Shown one piece after another: positions 48,191-60,118 of a stretch of 64,000 bases of DNA. This DNA comes from Aquarana catesbeiana (taxonomy: Eukaryota; Chordata; Amphibia; Anura; Ranidae). The notes under the pieces were generated by a model. It was not told where the DNA came from. It ran no database searches and worked only from the letters and a program-made list of their open reading frames with translations. The stretch spans positions 356,032,250 through 356,096,249 of the forward strand of contig NC_133328.1 in assembly GCF_042186555.1 (NCBI RefSeq), in the 5' to 3' direction. Made by a program: the position numbers and the translations under genes. Every line of letters starts with the position of its first letter. The stretch's first letter is position 1.

Positions 48191-49592
48191 ACAATATACA
48201 GGGAGACCTTCCAATTGGGGGTCAGGGGGTGGGTCAGAGAATGGTCCCCACCCCTCCCCTTTTTCTCTTACCTTCTACCCTTCTCCTCCTCTATCTTACC
48301 TTATTTTCCTTTCACTCCCCTCTTCCCCTCTTTCTTCTATCCCTCTCTTCTTAGTTCTACACATGACTAGACCCCATACACCAGCTTTTTCCACCACAAC
48401 CCATAACATAAAATGGAGGCTGACCCCTCTAGAATTAAAATTACCATTAGGTACAGTCCCAACCGCCTAAGGGGGTGGGCTTTGAAAAGCAACAATTACA
48501 GATTCGACTTCTTACGGCTATATATTAAAGCAACACCAATCAATCTGTATGGATTAAAGTTTACTGAATAACTTCAACAGTTACCCATGCCATGTATCAT
48601 GGGTTGGTTATACCATGTATCTTCTCACTGTATTGTCTAGTCATATAACCTACTCCAAAATGTTATTCCAGCTGTATTGCACTGTAAACTCACCTTAATT
48701 TCCTTCAATAAAACATTTTTTGTGGAAAAAAAAAAAAAGATCATCCTCCTGCAGCAAGTCTGTGATTTTATCATAGAATAATGCTGCTGACTTCCTATAG
48801 CCTGCTTGGAGGGTACTCATAGACAACTGGCTTGTCTGCATCTAAGAGGAGGAAGAGAACTTCACTACCCCTGTGTGTGCTTTAGCTGTTTAATACATTG
48901 CGATTGTGATGTCATTGTGTGGCCTGATCACAACCTACTGCTACTATGAGCAGGCAATTTTGTCTATGTCAGCAACAAGTGTACATTAGGTATCAGCAAA
49001 TATAAAAATAGACCCTGTAACACAAAATAATATATACCCCCCCCCCCCAAAAAAAAAAACAAACAAAAAAAAAAAAAAAAACACTAGACCCCATCCCATT
49101 TTTTAAATCTAGTAGAAAAAAAAAGCATGAACTTGAAAATAAAAATAAGAAAACCAAAGAACTCACTGCAAGTTATGTAGCAACTACAGTTGTTGCTGAC
49201 ACACACAAAATGGTAGCATGAAGAAGGACAGTTTGATCTCTGAACAGTTGGTCAAATGGTCAATTTGTATGAAGTTGATGGCTCTAGCTTTATGTTTAAA
49301 AGTAAACTTTGTTATAGCTTATAGAACTGTTTTGGCTGCTACTTCCACTGATCAGCTCAGGCCTATTACCAATTGATAAAAAATTGTGTGTAATAGCCAA
49401 AACTACCTAAAACATTCAAGTTGAAATTAATTAAATTGGGGTACGGCTGCTGTATTTAGGCCATGTTAAATGTAACATTAAAAAATGAATTCAGATTCAA
49501 ATTATGTGAGGACAGAATGAAGGGTCGCTGCCGCTGTCTGTGAAAATCATGCTACATTAACCTTAAAAGTATCTCTTAAGCTTGTAATTTAA

Positions 49593-49738
49593 CCCCTAGA
49601 TGCCTAGTGGGCCTTAACACCGAGCGACTGCATTTATGCGGCCCTGTGACTGCTAATCACAGCGGTCACATGATCAGAAACCCCACCTCCAGACATCTGA
49701 AACCCCTTAAAGTTTCAGGAGGCACCAGCAGCAAGGGG
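49593..49738. mobile_element. Small TTAA MITE, redundant copy
   Basis: Same as 35338-35483. Confidence 0.7.
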
Positions 49739-52304
49739 TTAAAGGATTTCTGTTTTCTCCATGTTGCCCTCAAGTCACATTAAAATGACCCTCTCTTCGT
49801 TATATGGTCAACTTTATTACAACCACCCTGCCTATGCATTGATCAAAATTTGGCCGGTCTCTGCTGAACTGGCCAGCTTTTTGTCAATGTATAGCCGGCT
49901 TTACCTTGTTCCCTATTCCCCAGAAGCCAATATATTCTCCATTTCCACCCCAGCCCTGGACCGCTGGTCCTCAATTGTACAAGATAATGTCAGCGAGAAG
50001 GTAGCCATATGACCAGTGAAGAAGAGTGACATCGTCGGACTGCTTGTATAGATAGATAAAGTCAGTGGGAGAGAGAAAGGTCAGTACTTCTGTCTTATAC
50101 ATTTCCCCTAGACCATTAGAGCTTTAACATAGGATGTGTGGGGGTTGGGGGGCACTAAAAGGAGATTTTTTTTAAAAGCTGACCAAAGATCAGTTTTGTT
50201 AACACAACAGGAAGTAAGGAGAAATTGGGTTGTACAGTTCAAAATAAACACTAGAACAATGGCCTAGCCCTGGTACACATTATTCAACACTATACATACA
50301 TTTTTGACTGTAGTTCCACTTTTTTAAATTCTTTTTTATCTGCTTTTCAACAAAAGATAAGAACATACGTGTCATGCAAACCATGCAGACCATGCAAAAT
50401 CAAAAGCAACAATCAAACTATAGAAGAACAGCACCTGTAGCTACTACAGTGTATTCCTACTATACATAGGATATCATACAAAATCTCACAATATGCAATA
50501 TAAGTCTGTAGTGGTGGTTACACTTGTTATAATGAAGTGGAATCATGTATACACCTATAAAGGGTAATAGAATGGCCCCTTCCAATAAAGAGACAGAAAA
50601 CACATTGCCAGTGGTCAAATAAGGACTCAAAATGTAAGGTGTGTTACAGGCCAGGCGAATTCAATCAGACACTGTGGATTCTGCAGTAACTCATCCTCTC
50701 CAGACCTAGTAAAATTTGGTAGGTACTCCCTACCAGTCCACCAGACTCAAGAGACATGTCTCAATAGTGGGAACAATAATGTAGCGATACCCTTGAAGGA
50801 GCTGCTTCAGTCCATTCCTCTGCCTCTCAACCCTAATAATAGCTTCAGCCCCCTCTGGCACACCTGGCAATAGTGTAAGTGCAATGACCAATGAGAAACA
50901 CACACATTATGATAAAACACAGAAATTGCCTTTACTGCGATTTTTCTGTGGAAAAATAACAAACAGTAATAGTATATAGTCAAGTAATCAACTAGAGATC
51001 AATAACTGAGATTTAAGAGCAATATAGCTCTCAGTCCTATATTTAAGCTGCTTTCAGGGGATTCCAAACCTGAGACTGTTCCCAAGAGCAGAGGCACACT
51101 TTAATGGTAAATCAAGCACAATATGACACTTCAAATTAGATTGGTTACCTCTAGTCTGGCTCTATGAGTCCAGGCAGGAGGAGAGCAGAGGAATGACTCC
51201 CTTTGTGTCAGGCCTCTCTCCACTGTTCCCTGACACCACAGGCCCAACTTTACACACCTATTCAAGTCAGCAAGTAATGGCTTAACTTTATAGATAAACT
51301 GTCCCACACACCCAATACATATACAGAGCCCTGAATATGTGTATGTGGATCAGTATGGCCCTAACAGCTCCAGTCCTTTTTGAAGCAAAGATAAGCTTTG
51401 GTGTTTTCAGCTAGCCACTTTCATTGGTGCACTTTAACTCCTTGGTAGCAGAGCAAACAATATAACTGGCCCAGATTATCAAGTGAAACAGACAGGGTTT
51501 AGTTCAACAAGGTGAGAGGACAATGGTGTCTGTATACAATGTCCCAGAAATCGAGAGCCTTATCCTTTATCCCTGTAGTACTACAAATGTCAGCAAGATG
51601 ACTACTGGCAATGATGTTTGTATACAGTGTTCAAATAACTCCTTCTCTAGTGCAGTGTCTCTGTTCCCTGCAGATTGGCAGAAATGCCCTCTCATCAAAT
51701 CCTGCGATCAGAGCTCAAGCGAACGTCCTAGAACAGGCAGGCTTTCATGGCAACCCGACCGGTCCCCTCACACTGGAACGGTTCATCGTTGGTGGAGATG
51801 TGCCTCACTATTCACCTGGGATCCCCCTCTCTCAGGCTGGACGTCCCAACTCATGGTGGAGGCCTAAATCGCGCAGGGAGATCATCTGGGAAACAGCCCC
51901 TCTCCCTCAGGTCTGGTCTCTTTTCTCCCTCGTCGCTGACTGAACTTTGCTTCAGGACACAAAATGGAGTCTTTTACTTTTCTTTCAGTAAAGCCTATTG
52001 GGATTTGTATTTCTCCCTGTATACCAGTCTATGGGGCCATTTTTTGTGGGAACTGCATGTCCCAGAATCCATTGCAGTTCTCCCTGCAGTTCAGTACAAT
52101 CTCTTCCATTGGCTGTTGTAACTGTGCCTTCAATTGTTTTTTCTCTTCCGACCAATAGGGGCACAAAAGAGGCCATTGAATGCAGAGCTCTGTGTGTGTC
52201 AGCTCACATTGCATTAACTCAGTCAGTGAAAACAGGAAGAAGAAGGGGGTGAAAAATCCCCCTTAAAGCTGCTAGCAGGCAACTCTCCCCAACTCAAGCT
52301 GAAA

Positions 52305-52995
52305 AGCCTGTGTACATCGTTCCGGCCAGCTTGGTGGGATTGCGGGTTCTGGAGCAAGACACCCTCTTCACTAACAATAGGTGTAACCAGTTGAATGCAA
52401 GTTGTAACTATGTAATCCCCCACCAGTTCTGTTGAATGGCTGGGCACTCCCAGAATATGTTGATAAAATTGGCATTTAGGAAGGAGCAGTGCCAGCAGTT
52501 GGCATGTTGATTCCTGTCCATTCTAGCCAGCCTAGCTGGGGTCAATGAAACTCTGTGTAAGAATTTATATTGGATCAAGTAATCCCTAGCTGACACCAAT
52601 CTAATAAATGGGGCCTCCCACAAGTCATCCCAATCATCTTTATCAAACCTAAGGACATCTGCAACCCAGGCATTATGGCAAGATGATAGACGATTGCCAG
52701 TTTCTGTGAATAGCTGTTTATAAATAGCGCAAAGTGCCTTAGGCAAAGAATAAGCCCTCAATATTGACTCAGTTGCCTAACTGGGCATTAAATGCATGAC
52801 TAAATTGTAGTAAACAGAACAGATGAGAGATTGGTAGTTGATACATGGACTTCAGCCCCTCAAACGGCAGAAAGGCCCCATTACGGATAATATCATTGAG
52901 TTTCCTCATACCGAATTTAGTCCAAATGACAGTGCCAGGGTAAGTGTAGAAATGTTGGAGATGTGGATTTTTCCATAGCCGAGTGTGGGGCAAAA
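52305..52995 (-). pseudogene. Second LINE remnant, redundant copy
   Basis: Same C-terminal ORF2 fragment as 38050-38740, with the same stop, frame change and His-to-Asn replacement. G at 52784 replaces A at 38529. On the minus strand this changes GCT to GCC, both alanine. Confidence 0.8.
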
Positions 52996-55489
52996 CAGAG
53001 GAGGATCCTTCAGGAGCAGATGGAACTCCTCAGCGTTTATGGAGATTTAGATCCCTGATATATCAGATGGGACAGAGCCTCATAGGAGTTGCCGCCTTCA
53101 AAGACACCACAGTGTTGTTCCACTTTAAGGCTTGCATTAGAAGGAGATACTGTATGAATGTTTTCCACCTTTTTAGTGTATACGTTTTTTCAGAATTTAT
53201 GTTTTATGTGCTACATTGCTACAAAACAACCTGTGTTGCAGTGGGAGTTCACTGAGGTCAGTTGGGAGAGCCAGAATGACATTATCATGGGCAGGTATCA
53301 GAAAGCAAAGTTAAGTATCAGCAAAAATCTACCAGCATATTGAACACAGGGGTGTAATGCACACATAGATCATTACATCTGATAAAATGTGACCTGTGGC
53401 GAGTTATTGAAATATTTGCTGTATGCAATGGTGTTGATTTACTACCCCAGTAAGGAAAGAATGTTCACTCAGCTTATTGAATTTAACAATGTTGTGTTTT
53501 TTTGGAATACCCATACATGTGTTTTGGAAACAATGAAAATAGAATTTTGCGTTGCACATGATTTGAGGCTTGAAGTGAATACAGCTTCAGTTTATAGTTT
53601 ATGCACAAAACTAAGTGAGCATCTACTTTGCTAAGTGAACATGTAGCAAATCCATGCCAATTCTCTAATTTCCATTACAAATGTAAAGATTTAAAAAAAT
53701 TGAGAACCAATTAGTGATTTATATATGACATCAATAGCAACCCAGAATAAATAAGGAACTCCAGTAATGAGATTGCTACATAATCCCAAATTGAATAAAC
53801 TGAAGTAGGAACAGAACTTTATAAATTTAAAGCCCAACTCTAGGAAAAGTAAATCTCCTCCCTTGTAGTGGAGCCATGCCCAAATTGCAGGGATTAACTG
53901 CTCATTTAGGTTTATGGAGCAGGACAAGCACTTTTTACTTTCTTGATCTTCCACTACCCCTATGCTCCTGCAGTGGACTGTCCTCCAGTGTTCTCATATC
54001 TAGTGTAGGGTTATAGGCCTTATATTGGTCTTGATTATGTAAGACCACCATAGGGGAGGAGAAGCTGCAAGGGCTGGTTTAGCTGCCTGGAGGAGTGTGG
54101 AGTATCAGGTAAGTAAAACTGCTAGATATGAACAGTTAACCCCTGCAGTGTGGGCAAAGCCCTGTTTTTTCCCACTTCAACTAGAATTTTTTTTAACTTT
54201 CGTTTTTTTTCCTTCATGTTTGGAAAAAATGTGTTATAAGGTAGAGCTGACAAACTAGCAAATCTTTGCTTGTGGCATTTCTATTCTTTTTCTAAGTTTA
54301 GACCTTGTACTTGTTTTCTTCTCTCCAGACTCTAAAAAGGCTCTCATTATGATATTATTCTATGGTATACTCGCTGTAGATTTAGGTAGTACGCTGCCCT
54401 TTATTATCATTGAAAGAACCTTCATTAGTTTCAGAACTGACCTGGAAAGTTCAGAGACATACTTTTACTATCTTTGCATTCAATGTAAAGTATGATCCAC
54501 TGTCCCTAGCACACTAGTCATAATGAAAGCGTATAAACTATTTAAAGTCTTGGACTTTAAATGTCTTTTTCTAAGTAAGAGGCTGATTCCTTGACACAAA
54601 AGAGCTGGAGGGCTGTATGCTGACATTTAGCAGTATTATTTGTTAATATAAATGTAGTATTTTTTGCGGCTGAAATTGTTTCAAGTCTCAAACAGGTGTC
54701 TTCGCTGTTGTTCAGAAGCCAGTTTTCCTTTGAGTCTCCTTAGTAAGCCTGAAAAGTGAATAATTGCCACTATTTAGTAATGATGTTATATACACAGACA
54801 TTCTGAAGAAATATCCTACAGTGTGGAGCACTGTGAAACAATTTAATGAGCACAGATTTACTAGGAACAGTTAGAAAATCAGTGGTCGTTTACATATAAT
54901 GTAATGTATTTTAGATATAGTGACCAAAATACAGATATATACCTCATTGGAAGATTCCTACACCCCTGGCATTCTGTATATAAAGTAATTACACATCTTA
55001 ATATACATGAAGTCTTATCTGGACATATTATATGTGATTCCAATTTCTTTTTGTGTGTGTAATTTGTAATAACAGCCTGCAAAATGTTCTTTGCTATGTT
55101 CTTTGCTCAGCAGAATTAGCACTAGGCAGTGCACAAGATACAGACATCGCCGTACTAACCACTTTAATAAATGTGCATTTTGCGGCTTGTTAGCTTAGAA
55201 ACGGACCCCCACTGTAAAAGAGATCAGTGTATCTGCCTATCTGGCAACTGCAGACTCTTGGATTTAATGCCCTCCACTCTCTCTGTCAATGACTTCTCAG
55301 AATATGTTGAGGATCTAGAACCAAATAAAGTATGTACACAATCTTTAATTGCTTGACACTGTATAAATGAAAAATTGGCAGCTTAATCGGAATGCAAAAG
55401 AGAACATCAAGGCAGAACAATAAAGAGGTTATGCAGAAGACTTGTAATTGAAAAGATTGGGATTCAGTGATGAGTCAGTTCACTGTTGA

Positions 55490-55959
55490 ATGCCAGAGTT
55501 ACTTAGCGAACATGCCAAGTGTGGGTAGGCGTATTAACTAGGGTACCTGACAGATTTAGCTGTCTTTACTGGTGATGTTAAAAATAGCAGGGAAACCCAC
55601 TGTGGGTATGGATGTCAGCACACCTAACACGTTTTTTTTTAATAAAGGGTTTTCTAATTTACAGGTATATTTATCCAATGTAACCATTACCTTGTTACTT
55701 TTGAAACATAAATTCAGTGTATAGATTTTTATGTTGCCATACTCTCTCTTTTACTTGTTGGAAGTACAACAGCATAGTTGATAATAAACTGACAATACTA
55801 TATGCATTATACCTATTTATCCAGCAGGTGGCATTGCAGTATTTTAGTGTGTATTCTCTGTGGTAATGTAATCACAGGATGTACCTTCTGTTTCTGTTCT
55901 CCATGATAAAGACATGATGTAAAGCAATAATAAAGATATCCTCCATGAAAGTAAAGGTG
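55490..55959. other. Unassigned flank between duplication and Ngaro element
   Basis: No gene. This is the first unique sequence after the duplicated segment and probably the true continuation of the sequence cut at 41234. Confidence 0.5.
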
Positions 55960-56210
55960 TGGTACCGTAGTCAGGACTTTGTATAAATTAATATATAAAA
56001 TAAAATACTCTAAACAACAGACTTGGATTAAATAAGGCCGCAGTTTTATTATAGGCTTAATATCAAAAAACGTATATCCTTGAATATATATATCATATAT
56101 AAAACTCAATTTTATTCAACATTTCTATTCATATTAATAAATAATAATAATAAATAATACTAATAACCTAGCTATCAAAGCTCAGGTTAAAATAAATATC
56201 ATCAAATATC
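55960..56210 (-). repeat. Ngaro split repeat B2 (3' terminal)
   Basis: Starts TGGTACCGTAGTCAGG and matches 56499-56747 with only a few substitutions and a 2-bp indel in an AT run. On the minus strand it contains AATAAA (complement of 56045-56050), a plausible polyadenylation signal. Confidence 0.92.
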
Positions 56211-56275
56211 ATCTCCTCTGGAAGAGAGAGACACAATGCCTCATAAATTGAACTGCGACAGGGAGGGAGGGTGGG

Positions 56276-56499
56276 ACGATCTTCTTCTGTTTCTCCACGT
56301 CGTCTGACAGTTTGTGATGCAATCAACATACTTATATACCCTCCAGCACGAGCCAAGTACCGTTTATATTTAAATAAATACTTTAAAATAGACCAATCAA
56401 AAATCTTTTATATTAACCTATAAAATTCATTCTTTTATGCCTGACACGTTCCTATAGGTGGTTGTGGGGGACAGTTTTGCCCCACTTCCCACTTGTCAT
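56276..56499 (-). repeat. Ngaro split repeat A2
   Basis: Matches A1 at 61759-61982 with a handful of differences (for example CCACGTCG versus CCATGTCG). It contains TATATAAG on the minus strand (56331-56338). Confidence 0.92.
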
Positions 56500-56747
56500 G
56501 GTACCGTAGTCAGGACTTTGTATAAATTAATATATAAAATAAAACACTCTAAACAACAGACTTGGATTAAATAAGGCCGCAGTTTTATTATAGGCTTAAT
56601 ATCAAAAAACGTATATCCTTGAATATATATCATATATAAAACTCAATTTTATTCAACATTACTATTCATATTAATAAATAATAATAATAAATAATACTAA
56701 TAACCTAGCTATCAAAGCTCAGGTTAAAATAAATATCATCAAATATC
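56499..56747 (-). repeat. Ngaro split repeat B1
   Basis: Directly abuts A2. Same sequence as B2. Next to it, CCAGGATC (56754-56761) and GATCCTGG (56768-56775) form a hairpin with a 6-nt loop at the end of the coding region. Confidence 0.92.
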
Positions 56748-56759
56748 CATACGCCAGGA

Positions 56760-57262
56760 TCACTTAGGATCCTGGCACCTCCCCACCTTCAGAGCGGCCA
56801 ATTCAATACAAGTCTGCAAGTCTAAATGAAAAATGTCTAAAGCGATATCGGACAAATGAGTACCACCCGAGCGATAAAATCCTGAAATGCCCCCTTCTAG
56901 ATCAACATGTCTAAAAGACAAGCCATTTCTGAATAAACCAAGATTGCTTCCGGAAACACAGAATGAATGCACAAAAAATCCATTTTAATCTGTGAAATAA
57001 GGTCCAAGGTTTTGCAATGACCAACATCATTGCCCGCCAGATGCAAAACAATGATGTCAGGAGAAGGCCAAGAAATATATAATAATGACAAAGTCTCCCT
57101 TAAATTAGACCATTTCATCCCCTTTTTGCCATACCACTAAATTTGAAAGTCCGATAAAGGAAGACCCAAATTAGAGCCGTAAATCCTTCCGAAAGCACGA
57201 TGGTGAGACCAAAACACATACGAATGTCCAATAACCCAAACATTGAACTTGACACCTGTAAA
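56760..57262 (-). pseudogene. Ngaro SGNH-type hydrolase, broken
   Basis: Some vertebrate Ngaro elements carry an extra ORF related to SGNH/GDSL esterases. Its role in transposition is unknown. Minus-strand pieces here show block I WVIGHSYVF with the nucleophile Ser (near 57230), block III VLHLAGNDVG with Asn (near 57040), and a block V-like segment SGGTHLSDIALDIF (near 56850). The usual block V is D-x-x-H. Here the Asp position reads Gly while the His is kept. A stop follows the block I piece and frame changes separate the rest, so it is inactive. It lies between the recombinase and repeat B1, the place where this ORF occurs in the family. The assignment rests on motifs and position. Confidence 0.75.
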
Positions 57263-57264
57263 TT

Positions 57265-58624
57265 TCAAAATGAAACATTAGGGCGTACATAGCATAGATA
57301 ACAATCTGACTTCCACCCACCTAAATTTTTTATTTCATCACTAGACAAACCCAACTTGGCCGCCTCCGTAGCAGCACCGATTCTAAACGAGTGCGATGAA
57401 ATACGAAGGTGGCCGAGCTGCAGAAAATGCAAACATTTTTTCAGCACAGAATTAAACTGACATACAGGTAAAGGTAAAGAGGAAAGGTGTAAAAATAAAT
57501 GCCCAGAAGAACTGTTCCGAATCGACAAAAATCGACTAAGCAGGGAAACAGCACATATAAGAGGATTATCAATTCTACCCACTATAATCCAACGACCTCT
57601 ACCCACTTGATCCCTCTTGCTGCGCCTAAGTAAAATACGTACAAAATCAGGACCTATTAATAAATCCTCTAATAATAAGCCCGCTGTATCCTCAACAGTA
57701 CGAGGCACTAACTCCAACACCCTGAATGCTCCAAAAAAACAAAGGCTAAATGCAGCTTTGAACAAAATGGATTCGAAATCAGAAAAACAAATCAATTCAG
57801 TAGCTAAACACAGATGGCCCAAAAGAGCAGAATAATAGGCAGTCTACGATCGGGCACAAAATTACTTTTTCGATAACCTTTTAACGCTTGTTGAACCGAA
57901 AAAAAACTCTGACAAGAAGGAAAACCCCTTAAAGCGGGGGTTCACCCACACCGCCAAAAAAAAAAAATATTAAAAGCCAGCAGCTACAAATACTGCAGCT
58001 GCTGACTTTTAATACATGCCCTCTCACCTGTCCCGGGGTCCAGCGATGTCGGCAGGGGATGCCGAGAACCCACTCGGTTCTCGGCAGCTGCTGCCGCCAT
58101 CCTAGGTGAGGGAATCAGGAAGTGAAGCGTTGCGGCTTCACTTCCCGGTTCCCTACTGCGCATGCGCGAGTCGCGCTGCGTGTCCCTAGTGGTCCCCGCT
58201 CTCTCCTGGGAGCTGTGTGTTCCCAGCAGACAGCGCGGTCGGGACGGGAAGAGGCATAGACTCCCATGGGAGTCTATGCCGGAAGTGGGTGCAAATACCT
58301 GTCTTAGACAGGTATCTGCACCCCCCTGAAAGGTGCCAAATGTGACACCGGAGGGGGGGAGGGTCCCGAAAAGCGGAAGTTCCATTTTTGTGTGGAACTC
58401 CGCTTTAATTTCAGAAAAAAAGAAACACCACATAATGTTTTACGAATATGAGAACAAGAGGAATTTCGAGACAATAAAAGATTTAAAAATGCCAAAAACT
58501 AAACTCTCCGAAAATTCCGCAGATAAACTATTAAACTGTCTCAAAAAACTAAACCACAGAGACGGCTTCATAATTCGCCCAAATGCGGGCAGCGATAGAA
58601 TTACGAATTACGAACTTATGAACC
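57265..58624 (-). pseudogene. Ngaro tyrosine recombinase, interrupted by a MITE
   Basis: Tyrosine recombinases cut and rejoin DNA through a covalent phosphotyrosine. This one would integrate the circular cDNA. The C-terminal catalytic half reads openly at 57265-57822. The first Arg is in FGAFRVLELVP, the His-x-x-Arg box in HSFRIGAATEAAK and the nucleophile Tyr in CYVRPNV near the C-terminus, after LGGWKS. The N-terminal half is split. One part lies at 58409-58624 and another at about 57830-57928, with the MITE 57933-58404 between them. The catalytic residues are intact but the frame is destroyed by the insertion and by smaller lesions. It follows the RNase H region, as in other Ngaro and DIRS-like elements. 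Confidence 0.9.
57933..58404. mobile_element. Hairpin-rich TTAA MITE (472 bp) inside the Ngaro element
   Basis: The ends AGCGGGGGTTCACCC and GTGGAACTCCGCT are inverted repeats. TTAA borders both sides (57929-57932 and 58405-58408). It carries at least five internal palindromes: GCAGCT...AGCTGC near 57980, CCGAGAAC...GTTCTCGG near 58060, GTGAAGC...GCTTCAC near 58125, ATAGACTCCCATGGGAGTCT at 58258, and ACCTGTCTTAGACAGGT at 58299. The 149-codon minus-strand frame across it is not a gene. Its insertion is younger than the Ngaro copy. Confidence 0.92.
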
Positions 58625-60110
58625 CTAGATCAAGTTCCATAAGAAATCCGGGCATGGGGCACCATCCATGTCTGCTTCCGGCACCAGGACATGAAACCGA
58701 ACCAACTGTAAACGTGATAAAGCATCAGCCACAGTGTTGAAATTACCAGGAACATACTCAGCTTTCAACCATACATTCAGCGTTAAACATCTAAAAACTA
58801 AGTGACGTAACAAAGCAATCACAGGTAAAGACTTTGAAGACAAACAATAGCGTACACAACGCCTTTATTGTCCGAATGAAGCAAAATGCGAGGATTTCGA
58901 AAAGCCTCACCCCATAATTCCAAAGCCACTACCACAGGGAACAACTCCAATAAAACTACTATCTTCGTAAAACCTTTAACATGCCAAACCTCCGGCCAAG
59001 TACCTGCAGACCAACGTCCCTGCCAGTATGCACCATAACATATCGCAGCCGAAGCATCAGTAAATAAATTTAAAGCATCAGCCAAACAAAAGGGGGCCTG
59101 CCACACAGAACGACCATTAAACAAAGCTAAAAAACTTTTCCAAATAAACCAATCTTCTTTAATAGACACTGCCAAGTGAACAAAGTGCCACGGAGAATGA
59201 ACTCCAGCAATAGCCCGATACAATCTTTTAGAAAAAACCCTACCCATAGGAATAACCCGAGCCGTAAAAGCCAAAAGGCCCAATAAAGATTGTATCGTTT
59301 TCAAACAAACTTTAGTCCTGGAGAGAACAAAATCTAATAAAAAACAAATTTTCTTCACTTTTGCCATAGGGAGACGAAATTCCATCCGTATAGTATCTAT
59401 AGTGACACCCAAAAATTCTAAACAATGAGTAGGTGGCACCCATTTTTCAGGAGCTAATGGAACACCAAACCATTTGCAAATGATTTTGAACTCAGTAAAT
59501 AAATATAAACATTCCATCGAGTCATCCTTACCAATAAACAAAAAATCATCCAAATAATGAAGCATGTTAACTGAACCAGACTGCGAACTGACCACCCACT
59601 CCAAAAGGGTTGAAAACATTTCAAAATATCTGCAGGACAATGAACAGCCCATTGGTAGGCACTTGTCAAAATAATATTTCCCCTGAAAATACCCAATGAA
59701 TTAAAGGCCGATGGATGAATCGGCAATAATCAAAAGGCTGATTTCACATCAGCTTTAGCCAAAAGAGGAGAACCGCCGACTCTCCTAATAATTTCCAATG
59801 CATCATCAAATGAAGAATAGGACACCAAACAAAATTCAGGATCTATTTCATCATTCAAAGAAATACCATCTGGGTATGATAAATTGTGAATTAGTCGAAA
59901 AGAATTTACTTCCTTCTGAGGAACAATTCCCAAGGGCGAAATGCGAAAATTAACAAACGGTGGCTCCGAAAAAGGGCCCGCCATTCGTCCTGTAGAAATT
60001 TCTTTATAGAGTTTATCAGAAACCACATCTTCGTAAATATCAACAGAAGATAAATGATCATAAACTGAGCAACCAAAACCAGAAAACGAAGGCAATGGAA
60101 AACCTTCCAA
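58625..60110 (-). pseudogene. Ngaro reverse transcriptase / RNase H, disrupted
   Basis: This region would copy the element RNA into DNA and degrade the RNA. 59730-60110 holds the N-terminal RT motifs (GRMAGPFSEPPF, SPLGIVPQKEVNSFRLIHNL, LAKADVKSAF). An in-frame TGA follows at 59730-59732, probably from an Arg CGA codon. After a further frameshift, 58819-59652 has MGCSLSCRYFE, the catalytic YLDD in MLHYLDDFLFIG, and FLGVTID. The RNase H follows, with Asp in FTDASAAICYGA, Glu in LLELFPVVVALELWG and Asp in LLHSDNKGVVYAI. A second frameshift near 58840 leads to EYVPGNFNTVADALSRLQ, the C-terminal RNase H motif with the last Asp. All catalytic residues are recognisable. It lies between gag and the recombinase. 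Confidence 0.92.
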
Positions 60111-60118
60111 AAAAAACC

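Larger units (their letters stand above)
41735..48738 (+). mobile_element. L1/Tx1-type LINE, second (redundant) copy
   Basis: Same element as 27480-34483, lacking its 5' part because the contig starts at 41735. Poly-A is at 48726-48738. It should not be counted as an independent insertion. Confidence 0.85.
41735..55489. repeat. 13,755-bp direct duplication, second copy (probable assembly artefact)
   Basis: Repeats 27480-41234. It begins at the first base after the gap, in the middle of the 27309 MITE, and runs seamlessly past the point where the first copy stops (55489/55490). This is what the left end of an overlapping contig would look like. Confidence 0.97.

Noticed and set aside
41735..55489. 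A genuine recent tandem segmental duplication with a second LINE
   Set aside because: Both breakpoints coincide with an N gap and the identity is almost complete. Unmerged contig overlap is far simpler, though reads would be decisive.
55960..56747. LTRs of a retrovirus-like element
   Set aside because: The repeats have an A/B split arrangement and the element encodes a tyrosine recombinase, not an integrase or protease.
57984..58433. 149-codon minus-strand open frame
   Set aside because: Lies almost entirely in a hairpin-rich MITE and has no domain.
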